The notes under the pieces were generated by a model. The model did no database searches. It had not been told where the DNA came from and saw only the letters and a program-made list of their open reading frames with translations. A stretch of DNA of 33,933 nt from contig USBI01000014.1 in assembly GCA_900552945.1 (NCBI GenBank), forward strand, positions 1 through 33,933, in the 5' to 3' direction. Positions 7,938 through 16,152 of the stretch are shown here, piece by piece. The translations under genes and the position numbers were made by a program. Within the stretch, counting starts at the first letter, position 1. Each line of letters opens with the position of its first letter. The stretch is from an uncultured Oscillospiraceae bacterium (lineage in GTDB: Bacteria; Bacillota; Clostridia; Oscillospirales; Ruminococcaceae).

Positions 7938-8876
7938 ATGGACGTTACCGTCGAGCAGGCGGCCAAACGCCTTTTGGATGCGCAGCGCATCCTGATCCTG
8001 ACCCACCATAATCCGGACGGGGATACCCTTGGTTCCGGATTCGGTCTGCAAAAGGCGCTCAATCAGCTGGGCAAGCAGACCGCCGTGCTTTGTTCTGACT
8101 CGATTCCGGCGAAATTTTCGTATTTTGCCGAAGAGCAGGTGCTGGATTTCGAACCGCAGCTGGTCGTTGCGGTGGATATTGCCGATGAACAGCTGCTTGG
8201 AGAAAAGCTGTCTGTTTACGCGGGGAAGATCGATCTGTGCATTGATCATCACATCTCTAACCGTAAATATGCCAAAGAGACCTGCCTCCATCCGGAAGCG
8301 GCGGCAACAGCTGAAATTATGGCGGGGCTTGTTGAAGCACTTGGGCTTCCGCTTTCAAAAGAGATCGCGGACCCGCTTTATACCGGCATCGCGACGGATA
8401 CCGGCTGTTTTAAATTTTCCAATACCACCGGAAACACCCACCGGATCGCCGCCCGGCTGATGGAAGCGGGTGCGGATTATGTGACCATCAACCGCGTGAT
8501 GTTTGACACGAAGAGCCATGGGCGTATTCGTGTGGAACAGGCGGTGCTCAATTCGCTGCGGTTTTATTTTGACGACCGCTGTGCCGTCGCGCTGCTTCCC
8601 CGTGCGCTGGTGGAAGAAAGCGGTGTGGACGAAGGCGAGCTGGACGGTGTTTCCGCGCTTCCGCGTCAGGTAGAAGGGGTAGAAGTGGGCATTACACTGC
8701 GTGAACGAGATGGGTTTTATAAAATCTCTGTTCGGACGGTCGAACCCATTGACGCTTCCGAAATCTGCAAACGGTTTGGCGGGGGCGGACATGCCCGTGC
8801 GGCGGGCTGTACTCTGACCGGTTCAGCCGATGAGGTGATCACCCGACTGGTGGAAACGGTGAAAGAGGTTCTATGA
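7938..8876 (+). CDS. nrnA: NrnA-type DHH/DHHA1 oligoribonuclease/pAp-phosphatase
   Basis: The protein is 312 aa with an excellent AAAGGAGG ribosome binding site. DHH-superfamily motifs: THHNPDGDTLGSG (residues ~20-33, motif I), VVAVDIAD (~76), IDHHISN (~99, the DHH metal site), and the C-terminal DHHA1 substrate loop GGGGHARAAGC near residue 280. NrnA degrades nano-RNAs to mononucleotides and dephosphorylates 3'-phosphoadenosine 5'-phosphate, using Mn2+. It lies between rbfA and truB, as in many Firmicutes. Its stop overlaps the truB start (ATGA), so the two are translationally coupled. A cyclic dinucleotide phosphodiesterase role is less likely because no GGDEF or PAS domains are present. 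Confidence 0.92.
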   Translation: MDVTVEQAAKRLLDAQRILILTHHNPDGDTLGSGFGLQKALNQLGKQTAVLCSDSIPAKFSYFAEEQVLDFEPQLVVAVDIADEQLLGEKLSVYAGKIDLCIDHHISNRKYAKETCLHPEAAATAEIMAGLVEALGLPLSKEIADPLYTGIATDTGCFKFSNTTGNTHRIAARLMEAGADYVTINRVMFDTKSHGRIRVEQAVLNSLRFYFDDRCAVALLPRALVEESGVDEGELDGVSALPRQVEGVEVGITLRERDGFYKISVRTVEPIDASEICKRFGGGGHARAAGCTLTGSADEVITRLVETVKEVL

Positions 8877-9763
8877 ACGGAGTTATTTGCATCAATAAGC
8901 CGCAGGATTTTACATCCTTTGACGTGATCGCGAAAATGCGGGGAATGACCGGCGTGCGTAAAATGGGGCATGCCGGCACATTGGACCCTATGGCAACCGG
9001 CGTTCTTCCGCTTTTGCTGGGTACAGCCACCAAAGCGTGCGACATTCTGCCAAATGAAGAAAAACGGTATACGGCAGGATTTCGGTTTGGCGTGGAGACC
9101 GACACGCAGGATTCCACCGGAACGGTGCTGAGCACCAGTGATATTCCCGTTGCACGGCAGGCACTGGAATCTGCGCTGAAAGCGTTTGAAGGAGAGATCG
9201 ATCAGCTTCCGCCCATGTATTCCGCTGTACGGGTAAACGGCCAGCGCCTGTATGATCTCGCCCGGCAGGGAAGAAATGTGGAACGTGAACCGCGGCGGAT
9301 CTGCATTAAACAGCTGACGATCCTTGAATACGACGAATCCACCCGTGAGGGGGAAATGGATATCCGTTGTTCCAAGGGAACCTATGTGCGCACCATTCTG
9401 CACGATGTCGGCGAAGTGCTCGGCGCAGGCGGGATCATGACCTCGCTTGTGCGGACCGAGTCGTCCGGCTTTACGCTGGATGACTGCATCACCATGGAAC
9501 AGGCGCAGCGGCTTGCTGACTGTCATGGATTTGAAGAGGTGCTGATTCCCCCGGAACGGCTGTTTGCGAACTGCCCGCGCATCCGGTTGAGCAAGCCGCA
9601 GGAACGGATGTTTTTAAACGGTGTGCGGCTGGATTTAAACCGCTTGCGTTACCAGAAACAGGATAATCTTCTGCACGCGGTTTACAGCGCGGACGGTGTT
9701 TTTCTTGGGGTGGCAAAGACCGCGCTTGAACCGATGGAACTTCGGGTAACGGCATTTTTTTAA
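8873..9763 (+). CDS. truB: tRNA pseudouridine(55) synthase TruB
   Basis: The protein is 296 aa and starts within the nrnA stop. The TruB catalytic motif GHAGTLDPMATGVLP contains the nucleophilic Asp38. Other family blocks are NKPQDFTSFD at the N-terminus, RYTAGFRFGVETDTQDSTG, QLPPMYSAVRVNGQRLYDLAR, and RCSKGTYVRTILHDVG. It makes pseudouridine at position 55 in the T-loop of tRNAs. The C-terminal ~70 residues form the TruB_C/PUA-like extension. The next gene is ribF, the standard order. Confidence 0.97.
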   Translation: MNGVICINKPQDFTSFDVIAKMRGMTGVRKMGHAGTLDPMATGVLPLLLGTATKACDILPNEEKRYTAGFRFGVETDTQDSTGTVLSTSDIPVARQALESALKAFEGEIDQLPPMYSAVRVNGQRLYDLARQGRNVEREPRRICIKQLTILEYDESTREGEMDIRCSKGTYVRTILHDVGEVLGAGGIMTSLVRTESSGFTLDDCITMEQAQRLADCHGFEEVLIPPERLFANCPRIRLSKPQERMFLNGVRLDLNRLRYQKQDNLLHAVYSADGVFLGVAKTALEPMELRVTAFF

Positions 9764-9788
9764 AATAGGAAAAGGAGGAGAAATCAAG

Positions 9789-10697
9789 GTGCAGGTTTAC
9801 CGTGACGTTACAGAATTTGGAAAGAACACGGCGGTGGCGCTCGGATTGTTTGATGGAGTTCATTTGGGGCACCGGGCGGTCATTGAATGTGCGACTTCAC
9901 AGAAAAAAAACGGGCTTGTACCGGCGGTTCTTACCTTTTCGACCGATCATTTGATCCCCAGACGCAAGCAGGGGATGAAGCGCATCCTCACCGACCGGCT
10001 TCGGTTTGCTTATCTGGAGCAGCTCGGGATTGAAGTAGTGGAGATGCCGGCGTTTGAGCGGATTCAGAACTTTTCCCCCGAAGAGTTCGTGGAACGGATT
10101 TTGGTGAAAGCGCTGCATGCGAAGGTCGTGGCGTGTGGATACGACTTTCGGTTTGGAAAGGATGCAGCGGGCGATATTCATCTGCTGCGGACTCTCTGCG
10201 ACCGTTTCGGTATCCGGCTTTTAGCGGTTCCCGTCTTGCTGGACGAAGGAAAACCGGTTAGTTCCACACGCATTCGCCATTGTTTGGCGGAGGGCGATAT
10301 ACCGGTGGCAAACCGCTTGCTGGGGTACGATTACTGTATAGATTTTGAAGTGGCGCACGGGTTAGAAATCGGAAGAAAAATTGGAATTCCGACCATCAAC
10401 CAGATCTATCCCGAACAGTTTGTGATTCCCCGGTTTGGAGTGTACGCGTCTTATGCGATTGTGGAAGGGAAACGGTATAAATCCATCACCAATGTTGGGG
10501 TAAAGCCGACCATCGCAGGTGAGCGGTTCCCCCTCGCTGAAACATATATTATAGGAGTAGGTGCGCATTTGTACGGGCAAAACATAAAAGTCAGCTTTAA
10601 AGAGTTTGTCCGTGGGGAGCGAAAATTTGCCGGCATTGACGAGCTTGCCGCTGAAATTCGCGCCAATATCGAACAAATCAAACGCATGCCGTATTAG
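9789..10697 (+). CDS. ribF: Bifunctional riboflavin kinase/FAD synthetase RibF
   Basis: The protein is 302 aa from a GTG start with AAGGAGGAG upstream. The N-terminal FAD synthetase (nucleotidyltransferase) domain has LGLFDGVHLGHRAVI at ~19-33 and the later PVSSTRIRHCLAEGDI motif. The C-terminal riboflavin kinase domain (~180-300) has GLEIGRKIGIPTIN and YKSITNVGVKPT. The enzyme phosphorylates riboflavin to FMN and then adenylylates it to FAD. It is the last gene of the cluster. No terminator follows immediately: the tRNA-Leu promoter starts 8 nt after the stop, so cluster transcription may run through the tRNA into the terminator at 10854. Confidence 0.96.
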   Translation: MQVYRDVTEFGKNTAVALGLFDGVHLGHRAVIECATSQKKNGLVPAVLTFSTDHLIPRRKQGMKRILTDRLRFAYLEQLGIEVVEMPAFERIQNFSPEEFVERILVKALHAKVVACGYDFRFGKDAAGDIHLLRTLCDRFGIRLLAVPVLLDEGKPVSSTRIRHCLAEGDIPVANRLLGYDYCIDFEVAHGLEIGRKIGIPTINQIYPEQFVIPRFGVYASYAIVEGKRYKSITNVGVKPTIAGERFPLAETYIIGVGAHLYGQNIKVSFKEFVRGERKFAGIDELAAEIRANIEQIKRMPY

Positions 10698-10704
10698 TCG
10701 TTTG

Positions 10705-10733
10705 TTGACAAACGCCAGTGGGAATGATAAAAT
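10705..10733 (+). promoter_or_regulatory. Sigma-A promoter of tRNA-Leu
   Basis: A perfect TTGACA at 10705-10710, a 17-nt spacer and TAAAAT at 10728-10733. Expected start is near 10740, about 24 nt before the mature tRNA. The short leader contains a small CGCCC/GGGCG hairpin (10745-10758). Confidence 0.75.
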
Positions 10734-10763
10734 ATTGTTCGTCTCGCCCGATTGGGCGCATAT

Positions 10764-10847
10764 GCGGATATGGCGGAATTGGCAGACGCGCCAGACTTAG
10801 GATCTGGTGTCTCCGACGTGCAGGTTCAAGTCCTGTTATCCGCACCA
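10764..10847 (+). tRNA. tRNA-Leu (anticodon UAG)
   Basis: This is an 84-nt gene including an encoded CCA. The acceptor stem pairs 10764-10770 with 10837-10843, with discriminator A10844 and CCA at 10845-10847. The anticodon stem CCAGA/TCTGG encloses loop CTTAGGA with anticodon TAG at 10798-10800, reading CUA/CUN leucine codons. The long variable arm and the GGTTCAA T-loop region are characteristic of tRNA-Leu. It has a dedicated promoter and terminator. Confidence 0.96.
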
Positions 10848-10853
10848 AGCAGG

Positions 10854-10889
10854 GCTTGGAGCCGGTTTGTGCTCCAAGCTTTTATTTTT
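10854..10889 (+). terminator. Terminator after tRNA-Leu
   Basis: A perfect 9-bp stem (10854-10862 with 10871-10879) is followed by TTTTATTTTT, starting 6 nt after the tRNA CCA end. Confidence 0.9.
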
Positions 10890-10944
10890 AAGGTAAAACG
10901 ATTTGCGATTGGGTCAGAAATTTTTCGAGTTCCTTTTTTAAGTT

Positions 10945-10986
10945 AAAAACCCGTAGCTGTGGAACTCTCATGGCCGCGGGTTTTTT
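10945..10986 (+). terminator. Second hairpin with T run downstream of tRNA-Leu
   Basis: AAAAACCCG (10945-10953) pairs with CGGGTTTTTT (10977-10986) around an imperfect inner region. It is probably a back-up terminator, or marks the end of an unannotated short transcript. Confidence 0.55.
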
Positions 10987-11242
10987 GCATGTTTTATATT
11001 GTAAAATCTTTTTCAAAATAATTTTCATTATAGGCGTAACACGAATCGTGCGAAACGCTCTGCCGTTTTAGGCTGCGCCAAAATAAAGAATGTCGTTCTT
11101 CTTCTCGTGTACTGCCAACAGACTGAGAGCGAGTGTGTTTCATTAGGGCTATTTTAAAGCGGCAATTGTAATTGTAATCAGTGCTTTTGCTGTTTACAGC
11201 GGAAACAATGGATAAAGATGGCGTTAATGATTCATCTGAAAA
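10987..11242. other. Intergenic region with no supported gene
   Basis: It is AT-rich at the left end. The only structure I see is a CACGA-A-TCGTG palindrome near 11040-11052 and TTGTAAT-type repeats near 11165-11180. No convincing promoter for the next gene and no RNA family was recognised. Confidence 0.4.
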
Positions 11243-11257
11243 ATGGAGAGATTTTTA

Positions 11258-11992
11258 TTGAAAAACAGTCAGCAAAAGGATGAAACCTATTTTCTCATGT
11301 GTGAACGAAAATGGGTCTTTCACATTCTCATTGGAGTAGCCGGCTTTTTCGGCGCGTATACGTTTCTTTTGCGGGGCAACGTGTTCTGCAATGCTCAGAC
11401 AGGAAATGTGGTTTTGATGGGGATGGCGCTTGGAGAAGCAAAGTGGAGCGAGGCGCTTTATTACCTCATCCCCATCTCGGCTTATCTGATGGGTGCGGTC
11501 GTTTCTGAACTGCTTCCCAACCCCATTAAACGTCATCTTCCCATGCGTTGGGACACACTTTTAATCGTCATTGAAATGCTGGTGGTGGCTGGGCTTGGCT
11601 TTGTGCCGGATTCTGCTCCGGTACAAATTTCTCAGGTGGCAATTAATTTCATTGCGTCTATGCAGTACAATACCTTCCGTCAGGCGGAGGGTATCCCTAT
11701 GGCGACTACCTTTGCCACCAACCATATCCGGCAGATTGGGATTGGTTTGGCGAAAGAGATTAAATATTTTCGCACTGGAAATAAAGCGCATCGCAAAAAA
11801 TTAACGAGGCATTTTGAAATGCTGTTGTTTTTTGTGCTCGGCGCGGTGGTGGGAACTGTTTTGTGCCATCTCTTTTCGGGGAAGGCAATCTGGGCTACGT
11901 TAATCCCGTTTGGAATTGTGTTCTGCACCTTGTTCCATGCGGACCGGACCACTGAAAAGGATATGTTTGAGCGAAAGCCGCTGGGCCACTAA
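11258..11992 (+). CDS. DUF1275 (YoaK-family) membrane protein
   Basis: About 244 aa from a TTG at 11258, chosen because GGAGAG sits 7 nt upstream. An in-frame ATG at 11243 overlaps that site and lacks its own. It is a six-helix hydrophobic protein with the DUF1275 signature LRGNVFCNAQTGNVVLMGMALG near the N-terminus and a second conserved block (NFIASMQYNTFRQAEGIPMATTFATNHIR) in the middle. The family is widespread in bacteria but its function is not established; transport is often suggested. It stands alone, with a terminator at 12072. Confidence 0.85.
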   Translation: MKNSQQKDETYFLMCERKWVFHILIGVAGFFGAYTFLLRGNVFCNAQTGNVVLMGMALGEAKWSEALYYLIPISAYLMGAVVSELLPNPIKRHLPMRWDTLLIVIEMLVVAGLGFVPDSAPVQISQVAINFIASMQYNTFRQAEGIPMATTFATNHIRQIGIGLAKEIKYFRTGNKAHRKKLTRHFEMLLFFVLGAVVGTVLCHLFSGKAIWATLIPFGIVFCTLFHADRTTEKDMFERKPLGH

Positions 11993-12071
11993 AAGGTGAT
12001 GGCTGCGTTATGTTAACCTTTTCATTTCGGCGCTTGCAGTAATAGAGAAGAAAGACTGGCCGAAAACGGCT

Positions 12072-12107
12072 GCACCCCGGACTTTTTGTTGAGCCCGGGG
12101 CTTTTTT
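12072..12107 (+). terminator. Terminator after the DUF1275 gene
   Basis: CCCCGG (12075-12080) pairs with CCGGGG (12095-12100), followed by CTTTTTT. The stem is short but GC-rich and lies 80 nt after the stop. Confidence 0.7.
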
Positions 12108-12262
12108 GATTGGCGGTTTGAAGCAGAATGATGTCGATTGAATTTTTTACGGATGACGAACGGCGAAACATTAAGCCGGGGCACTGTTTCTTATGACGCT
12201 CATCAAAAACGGTTAGCGGAGATTTGTCTGTTGAAAAAGCCGATTGATTGGGGCGGGAACGG

Positions 12263-12292
12263 TTGCTTTTTGAATGTGTGGCGCGATATAAT
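12263..12292 (+). promoter_or_regulatory. Sigma-A promoter of the YcxB-like gene
   Basis: TTGCTT at 12263-12268, an 18-nt spacer, and a consensus TATAAT at 12287-12292. Start is near 12299, giving a 30-nt leader. The interval 12108-12262 holds nothing else I recognise. Confidence 0.5.
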
Positions 12293-12328
12293 AACAATAG
12301 AATGTATGAACCGCGAAAGGGAATTTTT

Positions 12329-12856
12329 ATGGAACTGCATACACTAGTCAATCGCGAAGCCCTCTTGGAGCTTCGCCCGCATCTAATCAAACCGGGTCTC
12401 AAAAAATGGATTTGGATTTTAACGGCGGTGCTCCTTTTGGCTGGCATCGCGGCGGCGTGTGTGGGGGAATATACCCTGCTGCTGATAGCGGTCGTTGGGG
12501 CGGCTGTGCTTCAGGTGGAGTTTTACCTGCTGCGCAGACAACAGGCAGAACGCAGCCTTCGGCGAATGAATGAGATGTACGGAACCGATCAGGTCGAGGG
12601 AAAGCTTTTGTTGCAGGAGCAGGAGTTCAAACTGCTGAACGAGACGACCCACGGCGAATTGAGTTTTCCATATAGTGTGCTCAGCCGGCTGGTTGGTACC
12701 CAGCATTATTATGTGTTGTTCACAAAAGAGTGGCAGATAGTCGTGATTGACCGGAAACAGTTTACCGGAGAAACCGAAAAGGAGTTTATCCGGCTGATTC
12801 AAGAGAAAGCTCCGCAGCTTGTCTGCCGGTTTGCACGCGGAGCGCGGAATAGTTAA
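12329..12856 (+). CDS. YcxB-like membrane protein
   Basis: The protein is 175 aa. The ATG at 12329 has AAAGGGAA 7 nt upstream and follows the promoter; longer in-frame starts upstream would lie before the transcription start. Two transmembrane helices occur at ~29-70 (IWILTAVLLLAGIAAACVG and LLLIAVVGAAVLQVEFYLL). A C-terminal cytoplasmic YcxB-type domain follows (EFKLLNETTHGELSFPYSVLSRL, then YYVLFTKEWQIVVIDRKQFT). The family is common in Firmicutes and its function is unknown. It is separate from the following gene by a 200-nt gap. Confidence 0.75.
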   Translation: MELHTLVNREALLELRPHLIKPGLKKWIWILTAVLLLAGIAAACVGEYTLLLIAVVGAAVLQVEFYLLRRQQAERSLRRMNEMYGTDQVEGKLLLQEQEFKLLNETTHGELSFPYSVLSRLVGTQHYYVLFTKEWQIVVIDRKQFTGETEKEFIRLIQEKAPQLVCRFARGARNS

Positions 12857-13057
12857 ACGGCAAAGTAAGGCAACATTGTTTTACTTAGATTTTACTGGAG
12901 CCAATCGGTTGAATTAACCAAATCGCTTTATAATGAGTGCAGAAATCTAAAGTGCCGTGTTGCGTCAGACCAAAGCACCGCAAAACTAGGCGTTGCCAGA
13001 TCTGCCGGGATGGGGAAACAGCCGCGGCCGGTCGCTTTGCATGGGGAGAGAAAAGCA

Positions 13058-13891
13058 ATGCCGTCTACATATGCGCATGTTCGGTTTGGAAACGATGTGC
13101 TGCGCTGCCTGCCTCAAAAACAGCAGCAACAGATCGAGGCATATCGGGAGTTATTTGATATTGGTTTGCATGGGCCGGATCTTTTGTTTTATTATCGTCC
13201 ACTGACTTCCGACCCAGTCAACCGGATTGGTTACGCCATGCATGAACAGCCTGCTTCTTCCTTTTTTATCCATGCTGGTGATGTTTGGCATAAAAGCGGT
13301 TTTCAGGATGAGTACGTCGCTTATATTTACGGTTTTCTGTGCCATTTTGCGCTCGACCGGGAGTGCCATGATTACATTGATGAAAAGATTGCCGAAAGCG
13401 GGGCGGGGCATGCGCACATTGAGGTGTCGTTTGACCGTTCGCTTCTCGTCGCAGATGGGTATGACCCGGTTGCGAAAAAGTTGGCGGAACACATTCATCC
13501 TTCCAAAGACCGGGCGGAGGTTATCAGCCGGTTTTATGCCGATGTAACGCCGGAGGAGATTTTCCGTGCCCTTCGCAGCATGGTGTTTTACAATCGGCTG
13601 CTTTGTGCGCCCGGGCGGGGAAAACGGTGGATAATCCGCACCATCCTGCGGCTTTCCGGCCATTATCGTGAGATGAACGGCCTGCTGGTTGATGAAAAGC
13701 CGGACCCAGTGTGCCGTGACAGCGATGAGATTTTACTAAAACGGTATCAAGCGGCTATCCCGAAAGCGACAGGTTTGATTCGGGATTTTGAGGAAAGCGC
13801 CCGCGGGAATTTGCCGTATGACCCCTTGTACCGCTATACGTTCAGTTCCCGTTTGATAGAAAAAGCTGAGGAGGAGCAACATGAAGTTTAA
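13058..13891 (+). CDS. Zinc-dependent phospholipase C-like protein
   Basis: About 277 aa from the ATG at 13058, with GGGGAGAG 7 nt upstream; a longer ORF start at 13010 lacks a site. The layout matches the zinc-dependent phospholipase C family (PF00882): MPSTYAHVRFG with an N-terminal His, GLHGPDLLFYY, YGFLCHFALDRECHDYI with an HxxxD metal site, and GHAHIEVSFDR. No signal peptide is visible, unlike secreted clostridial alpha-toxin, so this is probably an intracellular member of the family and not a toxin. Its stop overlaps the UMF1 transporter start by 11 nt, indicating a two-gene operon. Confidence 0.75.
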   Translation: MPSTYAHVRFGNDVLRCLPQKQQQQIEAYRELFDIGLHGPDLLFYYRPLTSDPVNRIGYAMHEQPASSFFIHAGDVWHKSGFQDEYVAYIYGFLCHFALDRECHDYIDEKIAESGAGHAHIEVSFDRSLLVADGYDPVAKKLAEHIHPSKDRAEVISRFYADVTPEEIFRALRSMVFYNRLLCAPGRGKRWIIRTILRLSGHYREMNGLLVDEKPDPVCRDSDEILLKRYQAAIPKATGLIRDFEESARGNLPYDPLYRYTFSSRLIEKAEEEQHEV

Positions 13892-15149
13892 ATTGACCGG
13901 GCAGGAGAAAAAATGGATTTTGTACGATGTGGGCAATTCGGCGTTTATTTTGCTGGTTTCCACCATCATTCCCATTTATTTTAACGCATTAGCGGAAAAT
14001 GCCGGCCTCAGTTCAGTGGATTATCTTGCTTACTGGGGTTACGCGGCGTCTGCGGCAACGTTGATCGTGGCGCTTGCCGGTCCTGTCCTGGGAACGATAT
14101 CCGACCGGAAGGGAAGAAAAAAGCCTTTGTTTGCCATCATGGTCCTGCTTGGTGTGCTGGGGTGCACGGTTCTGGGCTTTCTGGAAAGCTGGTTTATCTT
14201 CCTGGTTGTTTTTGTCCTTACCAAAGCGGGATATTCCGGAAGCTTGATTTTTTATGATTCCATGTTAGGGGATATCACTGAAAAAGAGCGGATGGACAGT
14301 GTTTCTTCGCAGGGGTACGCATGGGGCTACATTGGCAGTTGTTTGCCGTTTTTAATCTGCCTTGGGCTTGTGCTGGGAGCGGAGCCGATCGGCATTTCCA
14401 CATCAACGGCAATGCTGTTGGCGTTTCTTGTGGTTGCGCTCTGGTGGCTTGGCTGCACTGTGCCGCTGTTCCGTTCTTATCACCAAAAGCATTATGTGCA
14501 GGACAGCAGGTGGCAGAACGATTTTTCAAGACTCTGGCAGACGTTGAAGGAAATTGCGAAAGACAAGCGTGTTCTCTTCTTTATTTTGGCGTTCTTCTTT
14601 TACATCGACGGGGTTTATACCATTATTGATATGGCGACCGCATATGGAACGGCACTTGGGTTTGATACCACCGGGCTGCTGCTCGCGCTCCTGGTCACCC
14701 AGATTGTCGCGTTCCCATCGTCAATTATCATCGGGCGGCTTTCCCGCAAAATGCCGACCGCACGGCTGCTCACCATTTGCATCATCGCTTATTTTGGGAT
14801 TGCGGTGTTCGCCATGTTTATGTCGTTGCAGCTTCATTTCTGGATTCTTGCGGTAGTGGTTGGCATGTTCCAGGGTGGTGTTCAGGCGCTTTCACGTTCT
14901 CATTTTGCCAAAATCATCCCGCCGGAAAAGTCCGGGGAGTATTTTGGATTGTTGGATATCTGCGGAAAAGGCGCTTCACTGTTAGGTACCATGACTGTCA
15001 GCCTAGTCTCTCAGCTGACCGGAAGCAGCAGCATCGGCGTAGGTGCTTTGGGGGCGTTTTTCCTCATCGGTTTGGTTCTGTTCCGGTATTCCGTTGGGCT
15101 GTCGGACCGGAAGGCGAGCGCGGCGGTCCCGGAGCGGGAAAACGTATAA
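13881..15149 (+). CDS. UMF1/Atg22-like MFS transporter
   Basis: The protein is 422 aa with about 12 hydrophobic helices. The opening GQEKKWILYDVGNSAF is the hallmark of the UMF1 (Atg22-like) branch of the major facilitator superfamily. An MFS loop 2-3 motif GTISDRKGRKKP follows at ~70-82, and the second-half equivalent is GRLSRKMPT. Yeast Atg22 exports amino acids from the vacuole; substrates of bacterial members are unknown. It overlaps the phospholipase-like gene by 11 nt with a GAGGAGG site inside that gene, so it is co-transcribed. Two hairpins follow the stop, the second being a clear terminator. Confidence 0.85.
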   Translation: MKFKLTGQEKKWILYDVGNSAFILLVSTIIPIYFNALAENAGLSSVDYLAYWGYAASAATLIVALAGPVLGTISDRKGRKKPLFAIMVLLGVLGCTVLGFLESWFIFLVVFVLTKAGYSGSLIFYDSMLGDITEKERMDSVSSQGYAWGYIGSCLPFLICLGLVLGAEPIGISTSTAMLLAFLVVALWWLGCTVPLFRSYHQKHYVQDSRWQNDFSRLWQTLKEIAKDKRVLFFILAFFFYIDGVYTIIDMATAYGTALGFDTTGLLLALLVTQIVAFPSSIIIGRLSRKMPTARLLTICIIAYFGIAVFAMFMSLQLHFWILAVVVGMFQGGVQALSRSHFAKIIPPEKSGEYFGLLDICGKGASLLGTMTVSLVSQLTGSSSIGVGALGAFFLIGLVLFRYSVGLSDRKASAAVPERENV

Positions 15150-15231
15150 GCGTTTACTGCCTCGTCGCGAAAGAAACGTTTGCTCAGCGCAAACGCTTTT
15201 CAGCACGGGGTGAAAGTAGGTTGTTCGAACA

Positions 15232-15266
15232 GCAGAGCGGGCCCCCGGGCCGCTCTGCCTGTTTTT
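15232..15266 (+). terminator. Terminator of the phospholipase-UMF1 operon
   Basis: A perfect 9-bp stem (15232-15240 with 15250-15258) is followed by CTGTTTTT. A weaker 7-bp hairpin (15177-15195, CGTTTGC/GCAAACG) precedes it. Confidence 0.8.
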
Positions 15267-15351
15267 GTTGCGGCGATGCAAGCAACCGTTTGGGGGAAGA
15301 TTAGGTAGCGGTAAAGGTTTCGTTTTTCTGCTGTGAAACAAAATATATATG

Positions 15352-15383
15352 AAAAAAGCACCGCTTATATGCGGTGCTTTTTT
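15352..15383. terminator. Bidirectional terminator between UMF1 and DUF6512 genes
   Basis: A perfect 13-bp stem (15352-15364 with 15371-15383) with A run on the left and T run on the right. It can serve the converging minus-strand DUF6512 gene that ends at 15465. Confidence 0.88.
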
Positions 15384-15464
15384 CAATCTCGAATCAAACA
15401 GTGAGGCGAACCCCTTTTAAAATTGTTAGACAGAGGCTGAAAGAATGCGTATTGGTTTCCCGAT

Positions 15465-16021
15465 TCAAATAAACCATTGAATCCCATAAGCCGCGGTCAC
15501 AGCATCCTCAAACAGAGGAATGTGCGGTGGGAAAAAGGTGAATACCATAAATACCAGCAGCAGGAATATGAAAACGCAGATGGATATCCAAGCGGGAATT
15601 CCTGTTCCGTGCCGAAAAAGGTGCAGCCCCAGCAGCTGCCCAAACAGAAATGCTGCAAACAAAATGATGATATCTACCCATAACAGTTCCACACCAAACG
15701 CCTGGGTATAAAAGTAGAAAAGCAGTGGACGGCAATCCATGCAGACAGCAGGGCCCACAGCGCCGCGCTAAACCACTTGTCTTTCGAAATCCCGTGCTTT
15801 TTCCCGCGGCAGCAGTAATAGGTTGACCACCATAGGATAACAGGCAGAAGCACCATTTTGCAATGCTCCCAAACACTTTCGTTTACCGGGAAAAACAACC
15901 CTGCTACCGGGTTTTGCCCCAGAAGCTGGTACGCGAAATGCAGTACCGAACCAATCAGAAACAGCGCCGGAATACCAGCCAGAATCCATTTTTCTGGGGC
16001 GGACCATGATTTTAAGCCCAT
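15465..16021 (-). pseudogene. DUF6512-like membrane protein, frameshifted
   Basis: Two minus-strand reading frames together make one multi-helix membrane protein. The 5' part (from ATG at 16021, with a GAGGAGGG site) encodes WSAPEKWILAGIPALFLIGS, GLFFPVNESVWEHCKMVLLP and WALLSAWIAV. The frame then reads nonsense. The +1 frame continues with PLLFYFYTQAFGVELLWVDI, LFGQLLGLHLFRHG and a final helix to the stop at 15465. One base appears to be missing near 15726-15732 (minus strand gcc gtc cac tgc instead of gcc gtN cca ctg). It could be a real inactivating deletion or a sequencing/assembly error. DUF6512 is my family assignment from the VNESVWEH and FYFYTQAFG motifs. Function is unknown. Confidence 0.7.
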
Positions 16022-16152
16022 AGAATCCCTCCTCAACCGTACTGTTCATAGTTTATGCGTCTTTCCGCGGCAGTATCACCGGATACAGCATGCACGGTTT
16101 TTGTCGAAAATCATATAATGATACAGAATCGTTTGAAAGGAGGTTCGAGCCA

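Noticed and set aside
12909..12934. TTGAAT and TATAAT pair before the phospholipase-like gene
   Set aside because: The spacer is only 14 nt, too short for a confident sigma-A promoter, though the -10 alone may be used.
12935..13057. Possible riboswitch in the leader of the phospholipase-like gene (GCAAAACTAGG ... GCCAG-CTGCCG pieces resembling c-di-GMP-I)
   Set aside because: The 5' GGCAAAC strand, the GNRA-capped helix and the spacing between conserved blocks are missing. The resemblance is partial and probably chance.
13058..13891. Reading the zinc-dependent phospholipase C-like gene as a secreted toxin
   Set aside because: No signal peptide or C-terminal C2-like domain is visible, and the length fits the family's non-toxin members.
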